32,622 bases of DNA. It comes from Gemmatimonadota bacterium. Its GTDB lineage: Bacteria; Gemmatimonadota; Gemmatimonadetes; Gemmatimonadales; Gemmatimonadaceae. Below, in pieces: positions 16,495-24,067 of the stretch. Every line of letters begins with the position of its first letter. Within the stretch, counting starts at the first letter, position 1. A program made the translations under genes and the position numbers. The notes beneath the pieces were generated by a model that ran no database searches, was not told the DNA's origin, and saw only the letters and a program-made list of their open reading frames with translations. The DNA lies in the NCBI GenBank assembly GCA_947462095.1, contig CANHNQ010000028.1, forward strand, positions 1 to 32,622. Reading direction: 5' to 3'.

Positions 16495-18061
16495 GTTCAC
16501 GATGGGACCGATGCTGCTGAATCTCGTGTTGTGGCTGCCGATCGTCGGCGTGGGACTGGTGCTGCTGTTGGCGCGTGCGAACGACGGCTTGGCGCGCACG
16601 ATCAGCGCCGCCGTGATGACGGTGCAGTTCGCGCTGACCACGGTGCTGTATCTCCAGTTCGATGCGACCGCGGCGGGGCTGCAGTTCGCCACGCAGCTGC
16701 CGTGGATCGCGCAGTGGGGCGTGTCGTACCTGATCGGGCTCGATGGCTTCAACATCCTGCTCGTGCTGCTCACGGCGTTCCTGGGGCCGATCGTCGTGCT
16801 CGGCGCGTGGACATCGATCAAGAAGGACGTGCCACTCTTTCACGGCATGGTGCTGCTGCTGCAGTTCGCCATGATGGGCGCTTTCGTGGCGCAGGATCTC
16901 TTCCTGTTCTATCTGTTCTGGGAAGCGATGCTGATCCCGATGTTCCTGATCATCGGCATGTGGGGCGGCGCGCGACGCGTGTACGCCACGCTCAAGTTCG
17001 TGCTGTATACTGCGTTCGGCAGCATTCTGATGCTGGCGGCGGTGATCTACCTGGTGCACGCCATGCAGCAGAGCAGCGGCGTGCTGTCGTTCGCGTTCGC
17101 TGACCTGTATCAGACGCAACTGCCGCTGTCGGTACAGACCATCCTGCTGGGCGCCTTCGCGCTGTCGTTCGCGATCAAGGTGCCGATGGTGCCGCTGCAC
17201 ACCTGGCTCCCCGACGCGCACGTGGAAGCGCCCACCGCGGGCTCGGTCATTCTGGCCGGTGTGCTGCTCAAGATGGGCACGTACGGCTTCATGAAGCTCG
17301 GCTTCCCGCTGTTTCCCGACGCCGCGCGCGCCTTCACGCCGCTGCTGATGACGCTGGCCGTGGTCAGCATCGTGTACGGGGCGTGTCTCGCGCTCGTGCA
17401 GACCGACATCAAGAAGATCATCGCCTACTCCTCAATCAGCCATCTGGGCTACGTGATGCTCGGGTTGCTCAGCCTCGAGTTGGTGGGCATTCAGGGCGCG
17501 ATCTTCCAGATGGTGAGCCACGGACTGGTGGCGGCCGGCCTGTTCCTGCTGGTCGGCATGATCTACGATCGCTGTCACACGCGCGACCTCGCGGCGTATG
17601 GCGGCCTGGCCCGCCTGCTGCCCGTGTACTCGGTGTTCTTCATGATCTTTACGCTGGCCTCAGTGGGACTACCCACCACCAGCGGATTCACCGGTGAGTT
17701 CCTGGCGCTCATGGGCGCCTTTACGGCGGCATGGCCGGCGCATCTCGACGGGAACAACCTGCCACTGGTGCTCGCCGCGGTCGCGGTGACAGGCGTGGTG
17801 CTGGGCGCGATGTACATGCTGCGCTTCGCCCTCACCTTCCTGTTCGGCGAAGTGAAAGCGCCGCACCATTCGCCGGACCATCCGTTGCTCGACCTGTCGC
17901 TGCGGGAGAAGAGCATCCTCGGCGTGCTCACGATCGCCGTGTTCGCGCTCGGCCTCTTCCCGGACGGTGCCTTGCAGAAGACCGAACTGGCGGCGAAGTC
18001 GTACCAGTCGCTGGTGACCACGTCCCGGGCTCCTGCCGCGTCGGCGGGGGTGACGCCGTGA
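16487..18061 (+). CDS. nuoM: NADH-quinone oxidoreductase subunit M
   Basis: A 524-residue antiporter-like subunit of the membrane arm. Visible signatures: QDLFLFYLFWEAMLIPMFLIIGMWGG with the helix-5 glutamate, LPDAHVEAPTAGSVILAGVLLKMGTYG, VQTDIKKIIAYSSISHLGYVMLG, and GLPTTSGFTGEFLALMG. About fourteen helices are present, as expected. ATG at 16487 overlaps the end of nuoL by 8 bp, and the stop overlaps the nuoN GTG as GTGA. Confidence 0.95.
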   Translation: MSEFTMGPMLLNLVLWLPIVGVGLVLLLARANDGLARTISAAVMTVQFALTTVLYLQFDATAAGLQFATQLPWIAQWGVSYLIGLDGFNILLVLLTAFLGPIVVLGAWTSIKKDVPLFHGMVLLLQFAMMGAFVAQDLFLFYLFWEAMLIPMFLIIGMWGGARRVYATLKFVLYTAFGSILMLAAVIYLVHAMQQSSGVLSFAFADLYQTQLPLSVQTILLGAFALSFAIKVPMVPLHTWLPDAHVEAPTAGSVILAGVLLKMGTYGFMKLGFPLFPDAARAFTPLLMTLAVVSIVYGACLALVQTDIKKIIAYSSISHLGYVMLGLLSLELVGIQGAIFQMVSHGLVAAGLFLLVGMIYDRCHTRDLAAYGGLARLLPVYSVFFMIFTLASVGLPTTSGFTGEFLALMGAFTAAWPAHLDGNNLPLVLAAVAVTGVVLGAMYMLRFALTFLFGEVKAPHHSPDHPLLDLSLREKSILGVLTIAVFALGLFPDGALQKTELAAKSYQSLVTTSRAPAASAGVTP

Positions 18062-19455
18062 ACACCGCGATGAATACACAGGACGCGTTGATGGCGATGC
18101 TCCCCGAGCATCTCCTGCTCGGCGGCATCGTGCTGCTGATCGTGATGGCCATCCTGGGACGCGGGTCGCGGTCGGCGCTGTGGGTCGCGCTGGGCGCGGT
18201 GATCGCATCGTCGGCCGCCGCATTCTGGCTGTCGAACGCGCAGTACATGGCCGCACCGTTTGCTGGACAGTTCTCCGTCACCCCGGCGGTGCTGCTGGCC
18301 AAGGGGGCGCTGCTGGCCCTGGCCGTGCCGGTGCTGCTCATGTCGCGGACCGACTTCAGCGACGGTGAGTTCTCCATCCTGCTGCTGTCGTCGCTGTACG
18401 GGCTGTGCCTGTTGCCGTCGGCCGACAGCTTCCTCGTGATGTTCCTCGGCCTCGAACTGCTCGCGATGCCGGTGTACGCGCTCGTGCTGCTGGCCTTCCG
18501 TCGCCCGCAGAGCGCCGAAGCGGCGTTCAAGTACCTCGTGCTCAGCGGCGCCGCCTCGGCCACGTTCCTGATGGGCGTGTCGCTGCTGTACGGGGCGACC
18601 GGCTCCATGAACGTCAGTGATTTCGGACCGGCGCTGGCGTCGGGCGAGTTCATGACGCGCACGGCGGTGGTGCTGGTGCTGCTGGCACTGTTCCTCAAGG
18701 CCGCCGTGGTGCCGTTCCATGCCTGGGCGCCCGATACGTATGAGGGCGCCAGCATCCCGGTCACGGCCTACATGGCCACCCTCACCAAGGGGGCGGTGCT
18801 GCTGGCCGCGGTGCGCCTGTTCAGTGGGGCAAATGCCTCCGGGCCGCTGGTCGATCTGCTGCTGGTGCTCCCGCTGGTGTCGATCGTGTGGGGCAACCTG
18901 GCCGCGATCAAGCAGCAGAGCTTCCGTCGCATGATCGCGTATTCGTCGATCGCCCACGCCGGCTATCTGTTCTACGGGTTTCTGGGTGATGCCCAGGGAC
19001 GCCTGCAGGCCGTGCTCTTCTACGTGATCGCCTACTCCGTGGTGAACCTGCTGGCGTTCGCGGTCATGCCGCAGAACGATGCCGATGAGCAGCGCGACTC
19101 ACTCGACGCGCTCAAGGGGCTGTATCATCGCAATCCGTTCGCGGCCGTGATGATCGCCATCGCGATGCTGTCGCTGGCCGGCCTGCCGCCATTTCCGGGG
19201 TTCGCGGCCAAGTTCCTGATCTTCAAGAACGTCGTGGCGGCGGGATACACCACGTACGCCGTGCTCGGCCTCGTGGGCAGCTACCTTGGCATCTACTTCT
19301 ACCTGCGCGTGATCCAGCTGCTGTTCATGACCGCCGGTGAAGCGGCGCCGACTGAGCAGCGTGCTGGCGGTATGGCGCGCGCGGCGGGTGTGCTGTGTCT
19401 GGTGGGCACGCTGGCACTGGCCGTGCTGCCGGGGTGGGTGCTGGGCCGGATGTAG
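18058..19455 (+). CDS. nuoN: NADH-quinone oxidoreductase subunit N
   Basis: A 465-residue antiporter-like subunit, last gene of the operon. Signatures: FLGLELLAMPVYALVLLAF, PFHAWAPDTYEGASIPVTAYMATLTKGAVLL, and IKQQSFRRMIAYSSIAHAGYLFYGF. GTG at 18058 overlaps the nuoM stop (GTGA); ATG at 18070 is an alternative start four codons later. The stop at 19453-19455 is followed 23 bp later by a strong intrinsic terminator, which marks the end of the nuo transcript. Confidence 0.95.
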   Translation: MNTAMNTQDALMAMLPEHLLLGGIVLLIVMAILGRGSRSALWVALGAVIASSAAAFWLSNAQYMAAPFAGQFSVTPAVLLAKGALLALAVPVLLMSRTDFSDGEFSILLLSSLYGLCLLPSADSFLVMFLGLELLAMPVYALVLLAFRRPQSAEAAFKYLVLSGAASATFLMGVSLLYGATGSMNVSDFGPALASGEFMTRTAVVLVLLALFLKAAVVPFHAWAPDTYEGASIPVTAYMATLTKGAVLLAAVRLFSGANASGPLVDLLLVLPLVSIVWGNLAAIKQQSFRRMIAYSSIAHAGYLFYGFLGDAQGRLQAVLFYVIAYSVVNLLAFAVMPQNDADEQRDSLDALKGLYHRNPFAAVMIAIAMLSLAGLPPFPGFAAKFLIFKNVVAAGYTTYAVLGLVGSYLGIYFYLRVIQLLFMTAGEAAPTEQRAGGMARAAGVLCLVGTLALAVLPGWVLGRM

Positions 19456-19478
19456 GCGCTGGCGGTACTGTGTGATCG

Positions 19479-19512
19479 AAAGGCCAGCGCGGGGTGTGCG
19501 CTGGCCTTTTTT
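19479..19512 (+). terminator. Intrinsic terminator of the nuo operon
   Basis: A perfect 12-bp inverted repeat, AAAGGCCAGCGC / GCGCTGGCCTTT, with the 7-nt loop GGGGTGT, is followed directly by a run ending in six T. It lies 23 bp after the nuoN stop. The stem starts with A bases, so it could also stop transcripts arriving from the minus strand, though the nearest minus-strand gene ends about 200 bp away. Confidence 0.93.
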
Positions 19513-19534
19513 GTTGTGATCCGGCGAGCGTTCA

Positions 19535-19680
19535 AACAGCCAGCACACGGATCACACCGATGGACGGAACCAACACGGATAAGCAAAAGCTTGGACCGTC
19601 GGCGGGCACCATCCTTGGATGTGCACACTGCTTATCCGTGTTGTTTCGGTGTGATCCGTGTCATCCGTGTTCTGGCTGTT
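19535..19680. repeat. Long hairpin-forming inverted repeat with 9-bp periodic arms (element 2)
   Basis: The left arm (19535-19585) and right arm (19629-19680) are imperfect inverted copies of about 51 bp separated by a 43-nt loop. The outer 22 bp match with two differences (AACAGCCAGCACACGGATC against AACAGCCAGAACACGGATG), and the inner 14 bp, AACACGGATAAGCA, match perfectly. Within the arms the motif ATCCGTGTN repeats with period 9 (TGATCCGTG, TCATCCGTG). The element lies between the nuo terminator and the 3' end of the nitroreductase gene and encodes no plausible protein. It has the same design as element 1 at 1045-1160 and shares TCCGTGTTCT with it. Function unknown. Confidence 0.8.
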
Positions 19681-19715
19681 CGCGATCTTGCCAGCACGCC
19701 CCGATCAGCGACAGA

Positions 19716-20276
19716 TCAGTCGCGCCAGTGCGTCACCTCGGCCGCCGCGCGACGCGGCTTGGCCTCGGGCGTTTCCATCGGCTCACCGACCGTCAGCACA
19801 GCGATGATACGCTCGCCCTCGGGCACACCACCCGCGGCGCGCGCGGCCGGGTCGTCCATGATCGCGCCGGAACGGATGTGCGTGCCAAGTCCGATGGCGG
19901 TCGCCGCGAGACAGATGTTCTGCGTGGCCATCATCGTGGATGCATAGTCTTCTTCGCGAATTTCAGCGTTCTCGTTAAGCACCATCGCCACCAACAGCAT
20001 GCACGGCTGTGCGCGATGTTCATCGCTGGTGCTGCGACGGATCGTCTCGGCCTGCGCGTCGTCGGTGGCTTTCTTCGCCTTCCGGTTACCCAGGGCGAGA
20101 CCGTACGCCGCGCGGGCCTCAGGGCCGAGCACGTAGAAGCGCCACGGATTCGTGAGACGATGGATCGGCGCCAGGACGGCGGCCTGCAGCAGCTGCTCCA
20201 GTTCCGCCTGCGTGGGCGTGCGGTCGGTGAACTTGCGGATGGAGCGGCGGCCGGAAATGGCGTCGAAAACGTTCAT
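19716..20276 (-). CDS. Nitroreductase-family FMN oxidoreductase
   Basis: A 186-residue protein of the nitroreductase fold, which binds FMN and uses NAD(P)H to reduce nitro compounds, quinones or similar substrates in the cytosol. The N-terminal FMN-phosphate motif RRSIRKFTDR, the helix ELEQLLQAAVLAP, the segment NPWRFYVLG and the mid-protein MMATQNICLAATAIGLGTHI are typical. ATG at 20276 (MNVFDAISGRRS) is chosen because family members begin right before this motif; the ORF track start at 20357 adds 27 serine-rich residues with no counterpart. It lies downstream of the DUF5916 gene on the same strand with a 77-bp gap. The true substrate cannot be told. Confidence 0.88.
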   Translation of the reverse strand: MNVFDAISGRRSIRKFTDRTPTQAELEQLLQAAVLAPIHRLTNPWRFYVLGPEARAAYGLALGNRKAKKATDDAQAETIRRSTSDEHRAQPCMLLVAMVLNENAEIREEDYASTMMATQNICLAATAIGLGTHIRSGAIMDDPAARAAGGVPEGERIIAVLTVGEPMETPEAKPRRAAAEVTHWRD

Positions 20277-20353
20277 AATGGGCAACGAAAGAAGTGGCAT
20301 GTCTGCGAACGAGGAAGATCCGCTATCGCGGGCGCTTTCGCTATGGCTGCCGA

Positions 20354-22669
20354 TCAACCGCCCGTGCCGAACTGGCGCGTAAACTTCAGGAACACCGAGC
20401 GTTGCTGTGGTGCGCCCAGGTCGAAGAAGCTGTTCGCCGCGCGTCCGTCATTCAGCACGATGAACAATCCAGTTCCCGCTGTGTTCAGCCAGCCGAACCG
20501 CACGTTCGACGAGAAGATCGCCTGCTGATTGTTGTACTGCGTCAGCGTCTGCACGAACACGCGCGGCGTGAAGAAGTAGTTCAGGCGTACGGCTTCGAGT
20601 GAGCGAATGAAATTTCCTTGCGGCAGCCGCACGTCGTTGTAGTCGGCGGTAAACGAACCGGAGAACGTGGCACCGCGACGCACCGTGATCGTCCCACTGC
20701 CGCCGCTGCGACGGCCGGTCCAGAACTGCCCCACGTCGAAGCGGCCCGTGGCGGAAATGTTTTCGCTGGGATCGGTCGTGTAGTCCCAGCCGAACGTGCC
20801 CCAGTCATACTGACCAGCGGGGATCACCACACCGGTCGCGATCGTGAACGGCGCCTGCAGCCCTTCGTGCGAGATGTTGTATTCCGGGCCGAACTTCGTG
20901 CTGTTCGCCAGTTCGATCTCGGTGAGGTCGATGTGCCAGTAGCCCGACTGATAGAACCCGTCGTTGATGCCGTAGGCGCTGCGGTAACTCACATGCGGAT
21001 TCCACTGCCGGAACCAGGCCCACTCCGGCTTGCGCACCAGACGCATGAGCGACACGTCGTACGCACGGTAGCCACCCGGACGGCTCATGAAGCCGACTTC
21101 CGGATTGAAGTCCTCACCGATCTGCGCAATCCGTGCATTATGGTTCCACACGTTGGTCTGATACGCGATGCGCCCGCTGAAGGCGTTGGCATCGCCGGTG
21201 AGATCACGGGTCGTGGTGCGCGCCGCCCAGAGGTCGCTCGTCCAGCGCTGGCCGAGTCCGATGCGGCTGTCCACGGCGAAGGTACGGTTCACGTCGCCGC
21301 CGTCCTCCGTGGACATGCGCTGCACCACCATGGCGCCCACGCGCGATCGCGCCGAGAGCTCGCGTGTGGCGCGTCCCACCGTGAAGGACTGTCCCGAGCT
21401 CTGCGCATCGGAGGCGTCCGTGACCATCTGCAGCAAGCCGACCGTGGTGCCGCCCACGCGTCCCGACAGACGACCGCCGCCAAGAATGGGCTGTGGCGTG
21501 CCGTTGTCGGAAATGCCGATGCGGCGCGTGAAGAATAGATCGACCGCCTGCGGCGTGCCCGCCGAGAATACGCCCGCATTCTCGAGGAAGAACGGACGCT
21601 TTTCCGGGAAGAAGATCGGGAAGCGCGGGAGATTCACGCGCTGGTCATCGACCTCGACCTGCGCGAAGTCGGTATTGACCGTGAGGTCGAGCGTGAGCGC
21701 CGGCGTGACGCCGTACTTGAGTTCACCGCCGAACTCCGTGGGGCGCTTGCTCTCCTGCTTGACGCCGCTCGTCCAGCGCTCCTGCGACGACGTGAGCACA
21801 TAGGGCGTGACCGTGCGAATGCGGCGCACCGGCAGCGTGAGGTTGGACAGATTCCCGGCGATCGACAGGCGGTACAGGTTGAACTGCCGCGGAATGAAGG
21901 CCCAATACAGCTCCTCGTTCTTGCGACGGATGTTGCGCGAGACGTTCATGCCCCACGTCTGCTCGGCGCTGCCAGACTGATAGCGCAGCGTCGAGAACGG
22001 GATGCGGAACTCCGCCGTCCACCCGAGTGAGTCGACCGTGGTGGACACCGTCCAGCTGGCGTCCCAGTTCACGTTGAAGCCGCCCATGCCGCCGGCCTGC
22101 ATGCGGTTCTGGCCGGCCACCTGTGCGCCTCCGCCCTCGCCTTCACGAATCACCTGCCCGTCGTACTCCACACCGGCGGGCGTCGTGGCGAACACGAAGC
22201 CGTTTTGGTTGTCGTGGTACGTGTCGAACACGAAGGCGATGTGATCACTGTTGGCCAGCTGCACGTCGCGGATTTTTTCGCCGGGCACGATCAGATGCGG
22301 CTCGCGGTCATACATGCGCGCGCCGATATAGAGGTTCACGCCATCGGTGGCCAGTCGCACTTCCGTGCGCTCGGAGGCGGGGACGCCCTCGTTGAGCTCG
22401 CGCTGCACGAAATCACGGATCGGCGTGCCCTGCGACCACATCGCTTCATCGAGCTTGCCGTCGATCGTGGGCGCCGTCGTCACGCGCAGCGTGCTGAACG
22501 ACGGGCGGGGACGGGCGCGGGCCGCGCGGGCAAACGAATCGGCCACGGCGGCATCGAGGCGCACCGGAGTTCCCGCCGGCGGCGTGACCTGCGCGTACGC
22601 CGTCGTGGCGGTCGCGACGAGGGTGATGGCCGTGACGAGAGCCATCACGGTTTCGGACGTACGAAGCAT
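20354..22669 (-). CDS. DUF5916 outer-membrane protein with CBM9-like N-terminal domain
   Basis: A protein of about 771 residues with a signal peptide (MLRTSETVMALVTAITLVA ... TAYAQ). After it comes a CBM9-like beta-sandwich domain (APTIDGKLDEAMWSQGTPI, about residues 60-250, ending WTAEFRIPFSTLRY), followed by a long beta-rich region typical of DUF5916 (EKRPFFLENAGVF, NPEVGFMSRPGGYRAYD) that probably forms an outer-membrane barrel. Proteins of this kind are numerous in Gemmatimonadota, Acidobacteria and Bacteroidota; the role is unknown, possibly surface binding or uptake of saccharides or peptides. ATG at 22669 is chosen; the track start at 22699 (GTG) has no ribosome site, and ATG at 22645 is also possible. 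It is divergent from the hydroxy-acid dehydrogenase gene. Confidence 0.87.
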   Translation of the reverse strand: MLRTSETVMALVTAITLVATATTAYAQVTPPAGTPVRLDAAVADSFARAARARPRPSFSTLRVTTAPTIDGKLDEAMWSQGTPIRDFVQRELNEGVPASERTEVRLATDGVNLYIGARMYDREPHLIVPGEKIRDVQLANSDHIAFVFDTYHDNQNGFVFATTPAGVEYDGQVIREGEGGGAQVAGQNRMQAGGMGGFNVNWDASWTVSTTVDSLGWTAEFRIPFSTLRYQSGSAEQTWGMNVSRNIRRKNEELYWAFIPRQFNLYRLSIAGNLSNLTLPVRRIRTVTPYVLTSSQERWTSGVKQESKRPTEFGGELKYGVTPALTLDLTVNTDFAQVEVDDQRVNLPRFPIFFPEKRPFFLENAGVFSAGTPQAVDLFFTRRIGISDNGTPQPILGGGRLSGRVGGTTVGLLQMVTDASDAQSSGQSFTVGRATRELSARSRVGAMVVQRMSTEDGGDVNRTFAVDSRIGLGQRWTSDLWAARTTTRDLTGDANAFSGRIAYQTNVWNHNARIAQIGEDFNPEVGFMSRPGGYRAYDVSLMRLVRKPEWAWFRQWNPHVSYRSAYGINDGFYQSGYWHIDLTEIELANSTKFGPEYNISHEGLQAPFTIATGVVIPAGQYDWGTFGWDYTTDPSENISATGRFDVGQFWTGRRSGGSGTITVRRGATFSGSFTADYNDVRLPQGNFIRSLEAVRLNYFFTPRVFVQTLTQYNNQQAIFSSNVRFGWLNTAGTGLFIVLNDGRAANSFFDLGAPQQRSVFLKFTRQFGTGG

Positions 22670-22766
22670 GCGGTTCCGCGGTGCGGACAAGAAAGGCACG
22701 GGAAGAGGAGCTGCAGGTGGAAAAGGCGTGGTATTGGCAATCTACGGCGCTGGACAATGGCGCGGC

Positions 22767-24062
22767 ATGAGTGCCTTTTTCGGCATGTCCATCGACCCCT
22801 CACGCCGTCACTTTCTTACGTTTCTGGCGGGCAGTCCGCTGCTGGCCGCCGCCGGACTCGACGAATCCGTGTTCACCCGCCTGCTGCACGCCAGCGACGG
22901 GGCGCGCACGCGCCTCGACGACAGGGCCCTGCAGCTCGCGCAGCAGATCCGCACCGCCGGCGAGGCCCTCGACGTGTTCGACTTCGAGCCCGTCGCGAAG
23001 CAGAACATCCCCGTGGCCCACTGGGGCTATCTGGCCACCGGCACCGATGACGACGCCACCATCCAGGCGAACCGTCAGGGCTTCGACCGCTGGGCGATGC
23101 GCCCACGGCGCCTCATCGACGTGAGCCGGCTCGATACCCGCGTGAACTGGTTCGGCACCACGTACCCCACGCCGATCGTGGTCAACCCGCTGGGCAGCCA
23201 GAAGGCGTTCCACCCGCTCGGCGAGATCGCCACCGCGCGGGCCGCCAAGGCCAAGGATCACCTCATGGTGCTCTCCACCGTGGCCACCACGTCCATCGAA
23301 GACGCCATCGAGGCGCGCGGCGGGCCGGTGTGGTTCCAGCTGTATCACCAGTCCGACTGGGCCATCACCCGGCAGATGGTGAAGCGCGTCGAGAAGGCGG
23401 GGGCACCGGCCATCGTCTTCACCGTGGATCTACTGGGCGGCAGCAATCGCGAAACCATGATCCGCGAAGCGCGAAAGGACACGCGCACCTGCACCAAGTG
23501 CCATCTGGGCGGTGCGCCGCTGCCGGGGGTGAGCGGCCGGGTGGATGACCGTGACAACCGGCGCAAGCCGAATCTGGTGGGCTATGAGAAGGCGACACCG
23601 ATTCCAGAGGTGGGAACGCCCACCTGGGAGTTCATCGATCGCCTGAAACAGTCCACCAGCATGAAGGTGCTGATCAAGGGCATCGTGACCGCGGACGACG
23701 CAGAGCTCGCCGTGCAGCACGGCGTGGACGGCCTGTTTGTGTCCAATCACGGCGGTCGCGCCGAGAACTCGCATCGCGCCACGATCACGTCGCTGCCGGA
23801 GGTGCTGCTCGGCACCCAACGTCGCATCCCCGTGATCTGCGACGGCGGATTCCGCCGCGGCACGGACGTGTTCAAGGCGATGGCCCTGGGTGCCACCTCC
23901 ATCGGCATCGGCCGCCCCTACGTGTGGGGGCTCGGCGCCTTCGGGCAGGAGGGGGTCGAGGCCGTGCTCGGCATCCTCCGCAAGGAATTCGAAGTCGCGA
24001 TGAAGCAGAGCGGCACCCGCTCACTCGCCGAGATCACGCTCAGGCACATTACGCCGGCATAA
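22767..24062 (+). CDS. Tat-exported FMN-dependent alpha-hydroxy-acid dehydrogenase with CxxCH motif
   Basis: A 431-residue protein of the lactate dehydrogenase/glycolate oxidase (FMN) family. The N-terminus carries a twin-arginine signal, SRRHFLTFLAGSPLLAAAG, so it is probably exported folded to the periplasm. The TIM-barrel core shows the expected sites: WFQLYHQSDW, the lysine of VLIKGIV, the catalytic histidine and substrate arginine in SNHGGR (H328) and the FMN-phosphate region ICDGGFRRGTDVFKAMALGA. In the variable loop, where flavocytochrome b2 and mandelate dehydrogenase have a disordered or membrane-binding segment, it has CTKCH (C242, C245, H246), the form of a heme c attachment site. 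Substrate could be lactate or another 2-hydroxy acid. ATG at 22767 is chosen; ATG at 22785 is possible. The gene converges with the multicopper oxidase gene, 5 bp apart. Confidence 0.87.
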   Translation: MSAFFGMSIDPSRRHFLTFLAGSPLLAAAGLDESVFTRLLHASDGARTRLDDRALQLAQQIRTAGEALDVFDFEPVAKQNIPVAHWGYLATGTDDDATIQANRQGFDRWAMRPRRLIDVSRLDTRVNWFGTTYPTPIVVNPLGSQKAFHPLGEIATARAAKAKDHLMVLSTVATTSIEDAIEARGGPVWFQLYHQSDWAITRQMVKRVEKAGAPAIVFTVDLLGGSNRETMIREARKDTRTCTKCHLGGAPLPGVSGRVDDRDNRRKPNLVGYEKATPIPEVGTPTWEFIDRLKQSTSMKVLIKGIVTADDAELAVQHGVDGLFVSNHGGRAENSHRATITSLPEVLLGTQRRIPVICDGGFRRGTDVFKAMALGATSIGIGRPYVWGLGAFGQEGVEAVLGILRKEFEVAMKQSGTRSLAEITLRHITPA

Positions 24063-24067
24063 CGGGA

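Noticed and set aside
14566-16821. Very long minus-strand ORF of 751 aa opposite nuoL
   Set aside because: It is a shadow of the nuoL codon pattern; it is Q/H/R-rich throughout and matches no family, while the plus strand carries an unmistakable NuoL.
19494-20602. Plus-strand ORFs across the 19.5-20.6 kb gap and nitroreductase region
   Set aside because: They cross the hairpin element and run antisense to the nitroreductase and DUF5916 genes, with no domain or ribosome site.
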